A DNA stretch of 9,437 nt, taken from the NCBI GenBank assembly GCA_026415015.1, contig JAOAHW010000091.1:1-9437 (forward strand), given 5' to 3'. This DNA comes from Syntrophorhabdaceae bacterium. Its GTDB lineage: Bacteria; Desulfobacterota; Syntrophorhabdia; Syntrophorhabdales; Syntrophorhabdaceae. Positions 6,329 to 9,437 of the stretch are shown here, piece after piece (the first letter of the stretch is position 1; every line of letters begins with the position of its first letter). A program made the position numbers and the translations under genes. The notes under the pieces are model-generated. The model was given only the letters and a program-made list of their open reading frames with translations. It ran no database searches and was not told the DNA's origin.

Positions 6329-6517
6329 ATGATAGTGGAGATTGATGGAAAGACAATTGCAGTGGAGAAGGTACCTAATGTGATGAGACTCATGGAAAAG
6401 CTATCTATAAATAAAGAAGCCTACCTTGTTATCGTAAATGACAGGCTTGTGACTGAGGATTACAGACTGAATAAGGATGACTCTGTAAAACTTATAAAGG
6501 TGGTATCAGGCGGTTGA
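6329..6517 (+). CDS. ttuB: TtuB-like ubiquitin-fold sulfur carrier
   Basis: A 62-residue beta-grasp protein ending in Ser-Gly-Gly. In the ThiS/MoaD/TtuB group the C-terminal glycine is adenylated by an E1-like enzyme and then carries sulfur as a thiocarboxylate. Residues 1-11 and 50-60 look like the paired edge strands (MIVEIDGK and VKLIKVVSGG), with a helix at about 17-27. Its length and VVSGG end resemble Thermus TtuB, which donates sulfur to TtuA. ThiS or MoaD would be possible from sequence alone, but the next gene is ttuA, overlapping by four bases, which makes TtuB the best call. Its activating enzyme (TtuC-like) is not in the window. There is no Shine-Dalgarno site; the promoter at 6294-6322 abuts the ATG. 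The two terminal glycine codons form part of the junction with ttuA. Confidence 0.88.
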   Translation: MIVEIDGKTIAVEKVPNVMRLMEKLSINKEAYLVIVNDRLVTEDYRLNKDDSVKLIKVVSGG

Positions 6518-7458
6518 AGTGTAGGGTATGTGGTGGTAATGCAGTTATAAACCTTAAGGCATACAATAATGCCCTATGTGCACGGGATTTTATATCCTTT
6601 CTTGAAAACAGGGTCTTAAAGACAATACAGAGATACAGGCTTATCAGTGATGAGGACAGACCCCTTGTGGCAGTTTCAGGAGGCAAAGACAGCCTCTCAC
6701 TATGGTATATATTAAACAGATTAGGTTATACCTCCGAAGGTATCTATATTGATCTGGGCATAGAAGGATATTCAAGCCTCTCCCTTGATAAGGTCAAGTC
6801 CATGGCGGATATGTTACAGAGAAAGGTCTATATATTTCATCTCATGGAGACGCTGGGTAAAGGCATAGACAGTCTGTCGAGGATTATTAAGAGGTCAACC
6901 TGTTCTGCCTGCGGAATGATCAAGAGATACATCATGAACAGGGTTTGTATGGATAGGGGGTATAATGTGATTATTACAGGCCATAATCTTGATGATGAGG
7001 CATCGGCACTTTTAGGGAATATACTTTACTGGAAAGATGAATATCTGTGGAAAAAGGGTCTTGAACTAAAAGAGACAGAGGGGCATCTATCAAAAAAGGT
7101 TAAACCCCTTTTCTTATGTTCCGAGAGGGAGATGGCTGCATACGCCATATTGAAAGAGATAGATTACGTCCGTGATGAGTGCCCCTTTTCAGTGGATGCC
7201 AAGTCCCTTGTATATAAAGACATATTAAACAGGATTGAAGAATCATCACCCGGGACAAAGCTTCAGTTTTTAAAAGGCTATTTAAAGGTATCAAGGACTA
7301 TTAAAGCCCAGAGAAAAAAAGAAGATATAGACTACTGTCCCATATGCGGTTATCCTGCCTCTGGTGGTATCTGCAGTTTCTGCAGGATCATGGAGAGGTT
7401 TGGTATAGAGGGGGGCATAAAATTTGATGAGTATAAACCTGTAGGATTATCTACCTGA
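6514..7458 (+). CDS. ttuA: tRNA-5-methyluridine(54) 2-sulfurtransferase
   Basis: Adenylates the C2 oxygen of T54 in tRNA and replaces it with sulfur from TtuB, giving s2T54, which stabilises tRNA at high temperature. It has 314 residues (Thermus enzyme about 320) and aligns by eye almost without gaps. The PP-loop SGGKDS is at 55-60. C130, C133 and C223 fit the three [4Fe-4S] ligands. K137 is kept; I recall it as a TtuB-conjugation site in Thermus. The C-terminal zinc finger is C275, C278, C287, C290. The N-terminal finger has C3, C6 and C22, but D25 where I expect His. GHNLDDEA (158-165) is the family's second conserved block. The start is TTG at 6514, whose last two bases overlap the ttuB stop (TTGA), with AAAGG (6496-6500) serving as ribosome site. 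The overlap implies coupled translation with its sulfur donor. TtcA (position 32) is less likely because of the two zinc fingers. Confidence 0.94.
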   Translation: MKCRVCGGNAVINLKAYNNALCARDFISFLENRVLKTIQRYRLISDEDRPLVAVSGGKDSLSLWYILNRLGYTSEGIYIDLGIEGYSSLSLDKVKSMADMLQRKVYIFHLMETLGKGIDSLSRIIKRSTCSACGMIKRYIMNRVCMDRGYNVIITGHNLDDEASALLGNILYWKDEYLWKKGLELKETEGHLSKKVKPLFLCSEREMAAYAILKEIDYVRDECPFSVDAKSLVYKDILNRIEESSPGTKLQFLKGYLKVSRTIKAQRKKEDIDYCPICGYPASGGICSFCRIMERFGIEGGIKFDEYKPVGLST

Positions 7459-7482
7459 AATTATGTAAAATTAAAAAAAGAC

Positions 7483-8844
7483 ATGACCATAATAGACAGA
7501 TTTTCACAACTGATTTTCAATATCTATGAGGCATTTACAGTAGCCCTATACATAAAGGACAGAGATAATCTTAAGTGCATATCCCATGTGACATTCTCCC
7601 ATAGTTTTGATAAGGGAAGGCTTTTATCTATAGAAGGGACCCTCCCTGGTTGGGTTATCAAACACAGCCAGCCCCTCATCATCCCTAACTTTGACAAGGA
7701 TGAGGCTGCACTGGGATACTATTCAGGTAGAGAGGATATAAAGTCATTTATGGGCTATCCAATGGGCACAGATGGCGTAATTGTAGTGGATAGCAAGAAA
7801 AAATGGGTATTTACCGATAAAGAGAAGAAGATACTCAGTGGGTTTGCCCTGGCAATAAATGAAACTATAGAGAAGGAGAGGAAGTTTTCTGAGACCGAAG
7901 AAAAGATGGAAGAACTCATCAATGAGAAGAGGGTGTTCACGCTTTTTAATTATCTGTTGTCATCACAGATTACGGTCAAGGATATATTAAACGAATGCCT
8001 CCACATCTGTGGTGCTGATCTCTGTTTTGTAGGGATAGAGCATAATGGGAATATGGTCATCCATGATATGGCAGGTATACCTGAAGATGAATATATCAAT
8101 CAAAAATGTGGTGCAAATAGCTGTATATCCACGATGGTGCTGGAGGGAGGGAGAGAGCTCCTGCTCCCATACAATAGCGGTTATTTTAAGGAAAAGCCTT
8201 TGTTTTTTTCAGAAGAGACACTAAAGGCGAGGCAGTTTTTTGGCTTTCCCCTTGTCATGGATGATATAACTTTTGGAGTGGCTGGATTTGTATCTATCTC
8301 TGACTCCCATCTATCTGATAAGTCAATAGGTATATTGAGAAATATAGCCATGTTTTTATCCATGTATTACTCGTCTATATGGGCTAAAAGCGAATATGAT
8401 AAGATAAAGAATATAGACCCTGTTACAGGCTCTTTACATTTTTCAAGATTTATAAGGGTACTATCAGATAGGATAAAAAAAGGTGAAAAACTGTGTATCC
8501 TGTCTGTAAGACTTAAATTTTTAGGAGAATATAATAATAGGATGGGCATTGAATCAACAGATAAGCTCCTGAAAAAGATCTTTCATATTATAAAACAATG
8601 TGCAGGTGCAAGGGCATTGATAACCCGTAAAAGTGGGGGCCATTTCTACGTCTTGCTGGATATCAAAGAGAGGTCAGGGGCAAGGAATATACTCAATTTT
8701 TTAAATCGCATTGTCTACAAAAATATATCTGAAGACAGGGCACTTGATATCAGGGATGCGATAGATTCAGGACTGTCCTATTATCCTGAAGATAGTAATG
8801 ACATCTGGGGGCTCATAGAAAGGGCAGATAAAATGAAAATCTGA
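7483..8844 (+). CDS. GAF-GAF-degenerate GGDEF sensory protein
   Basis: A 453-residue soluble protein with no signal peptide or membrane segment. Residues about 8-130 form a GAF domain (LPGWVIKHSQPLIIPNF, then IKSFMGYP and VIVVDSKKKWVFT). A charged, probably coiled-coil linker covers about 125-152, and a second, more divergent GAF-like domain about 155-295. Residues about 305-453 resemble a GGDEF domain: DPVTG at 312-316 (usual DxLTG), but the signature reads GGHFY at 385-389 instead of GGDEF, and there is no RxxD inhibitory site. The metal-binding Asp/Glu pair is therefore absent and diguanylate cyclase activity is unlikely. It more probably binds a ligand, a nucleotide or a partner. It starts 24 bases after ttuA and ends 22 bases before mreB, so it is probably in that operon. 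The ATG has no clear ribosome site; TAAAAT at 7466-7471 might be a weak internal -10. Confidence 0.85.
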   Translation: MTIIDRFSQLIFNIYEAFTVALYIKDRDNLKCISHVTFSHSFDKGRLLSIEGTLPGWVIKHSQPLIIPNFDKDEAALGYYSGREDIKSFMGYPMGTDGVIVVDSKKKWVFTDKEKKILSGFALAINETIEKERKFSETEEKMEELINEKRVFTLFNYLLSSQITVKDILNECLHICGADLCFVGIEHNGNMVIHDMAGIPEDEYINQKCGANSCISTMVLEGGRELLLPYNSGYFKEKPLFFSEETLKARQFFGFPLVMDDITFGVAGFVSISDSHLSDKSIGILRNIAMFLSMYYSSIWAKSEYDKIKNIDPVTGSLHFSRFIRVLSDRIKKGEKLCILSVRLKFLGEYNNRMGIESTDKLLKKIFHIIKQCAGARALITRKSGGHFYVLLDIKERSGARNILNFLNRIVYKNISEDRALDIRDAIDSGLSYYPEDSNDIWGLIERADKMKI

Positions 8845-8855
8845 TGAAATAAAAC

Positions 8856-8864
8856 AAGGAGGGG
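8856..8864 (+). promoter_or_regulatory. Ribosome binding site of mreB
   Basis: AAGGAGGGG ends two bases before the mreB ATG at 8867, with its AAGGAG core at the normal distance. It is the strongest Shine-Dalgarno site in the window and suggests high translation of mreB relative to the genes upstream. Confidence 0.85.
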
Positions 8865-8866
8865 TT

Positions 8867-9437
8867 ATGGATTTTTTAAAAAAATTACTTGGTATTTTCT
8901 CAACGCATTTTGCCATGGACCTGGGGACTGCAAATTCTCTTATATATCTCAAAGGTGAAGGTATAATACTGAATGAGCCTTCTGTGGTGGCAATAGAAAA
9001 TAATACAGGAAAGGTTATAGCCGTTGGCAGGGAAGCAAAAGAGTATATAGGCAGGACACCACAGAACATAAGCGCTATAAGACCTTTAAAGGACGGTGTC
9101 ATAGCAGACTTTGATGTAACCAAGGCAATGATAAAATACTTTCTAAATGTAGCAAGGCAGAATAGAAAGATATCAAAACCAAAGATGGTTGTTGGCGTCC
9201 CTTCTGGTATAACACAGGTAGAGAAAAAGGCTGTTATTGATGCATGCATCCAGGTAGGGATAAGAGAGGTGCACCTCATAGAGGAGCCTATGGCCGCCGC
9301 CATTGGTTCTGATCTACCTATTGAGCTACCCAGAGGTAATATGGTAGTTGATATAGGTGGAGGGACAACAGAGGTGGCTATTATCAGCCTCTCTGCCATA
9401 GCATATTCAGATTCCTTGAGGGTAGCAGGGGATGAGC
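8867..9437 (+). CDS. mreB: Rod-shape-determining actin homologue MreB, N-terminal part
   Basis: Cytoplasmic actin-like ATPase that forms membrane-associated filaments and guides the elongation machinery of rod-shaped cells. The window holds the first 190 residues of the usual 340-350; the frame is open to the right edge. After a short MDFLKKLLGIFS lead, which may act as a membrane-binding stretch, comes the phosphate-1 loop AMDLGTANSLIYLKG. It is followed by LNEPSVVAI, RPLKDGVIADFD, VVGVPSGITQVEK, IEEPMAAAIG and the phosphate-2 loop VVDIGGGTTEVAII, all canonical for MreB. The Walker-like glycines and acidic residues are intact. mreC, mreD, a penicillin-binding protein and rodA often follow in this type of cluster but lie outside the window. 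The start is fixed by the strong ribosome site at 8856-8864, 22 bases after the GAF/GGDEF-like gene. Confidence 0.97.
   Translation, partial: MDFLKKLLGIFSTHFAMDLGTANSLIYLKGEGIILNEPSVVAIENNTGKVIAVGREAKEYIGRTPQNISAIRPLKDGVIADFDVTKAMIKYFLNVARQNRKISKPKMVVGVPSGITQVEKKAVIDACIQVGIREVHLIEEPMAAAIGSDLPIELPRGNMVVDIGGGTTEVAIISLSAIAYSDSLRVAGDE

Noticed and set aside
8767..9399. A 210-codon open frame on the minus strand
   Set aside because: It lies antisense to mreB and the end of the GAF gene, whose plus-strand proteins are clear family members. The minus-strand product resembles no protein and merely mirrors mreB codon use.

Overview
The window suggests a Gram-negative and possibly thermophilic bacterium. 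lpxK (lipid A synthesis) and several exported proteins imply an outer membrane. mreB suggests a rod shape. A TtuB/TtuA pair for 2-thiolation of tRNA position 54 is best known from thermophiles. An FMN/FAD/[4Fe-4S] oxidoreductase with its own 2[4Fe-4S] ferredoxin fits an anaerobe. The DNA is AT-leaning and codon use is rich in ATA (Ile) and AGG/AGA (Arg), as in some Nitrospirota and Desulfobacterota. That placement is an impression, not a classification. I saw no mobile element, CRISPR array, tRNA or rRNA.

Layout. Positions 1-3175 are on the minus strand. Reading in the direction of transcription, they hold a small exported protein of unknown function (3175-2747), lpxK (2597-1533), and leuA (1494 to beyond the left edge, missing only its last residues). 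A short divergent promoter region (about 3176-3300) separates these from a plus-strand pair: a FadH/trimethylamine-dehydrogenase-type flavoenzyme (3301-5244) whose stop overlaps the start of a ferredoxin (5244-5435). A minus-strand exported FecR-domain protein (6129-5446) converges on the ferredoxin with only 10 bases between them. A second divergent region (6130-6328) holds a perfect 11-bp inverted repeat. From 6329 everything is on the plus strand: ttuB, ttuA (4-base overlap), a GAF-GAF-degenerate GGDEF protein, and mreB (cut by the right edge), probably one transcription unit.

How the genes work together. TtuB carries sulfur on its C-terminal Gly-Gly for TtuA. The oxidoreductase and ferredoxin are very likely one redox module, substrate unknown. 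The GAF/GGDEF-like protein lies just upstream of mreB and may be a sensory protein co-expressed with the cell-shape filament. The most useful new observations are this redox module, the leaderless or nearly leaderless promoter-start arrangements in front of three genes, the palindrome between fecR-like and ttuB, and the catalytically dead-looking GGDEF domain. No intergenic stretch exceeds 300 bases.
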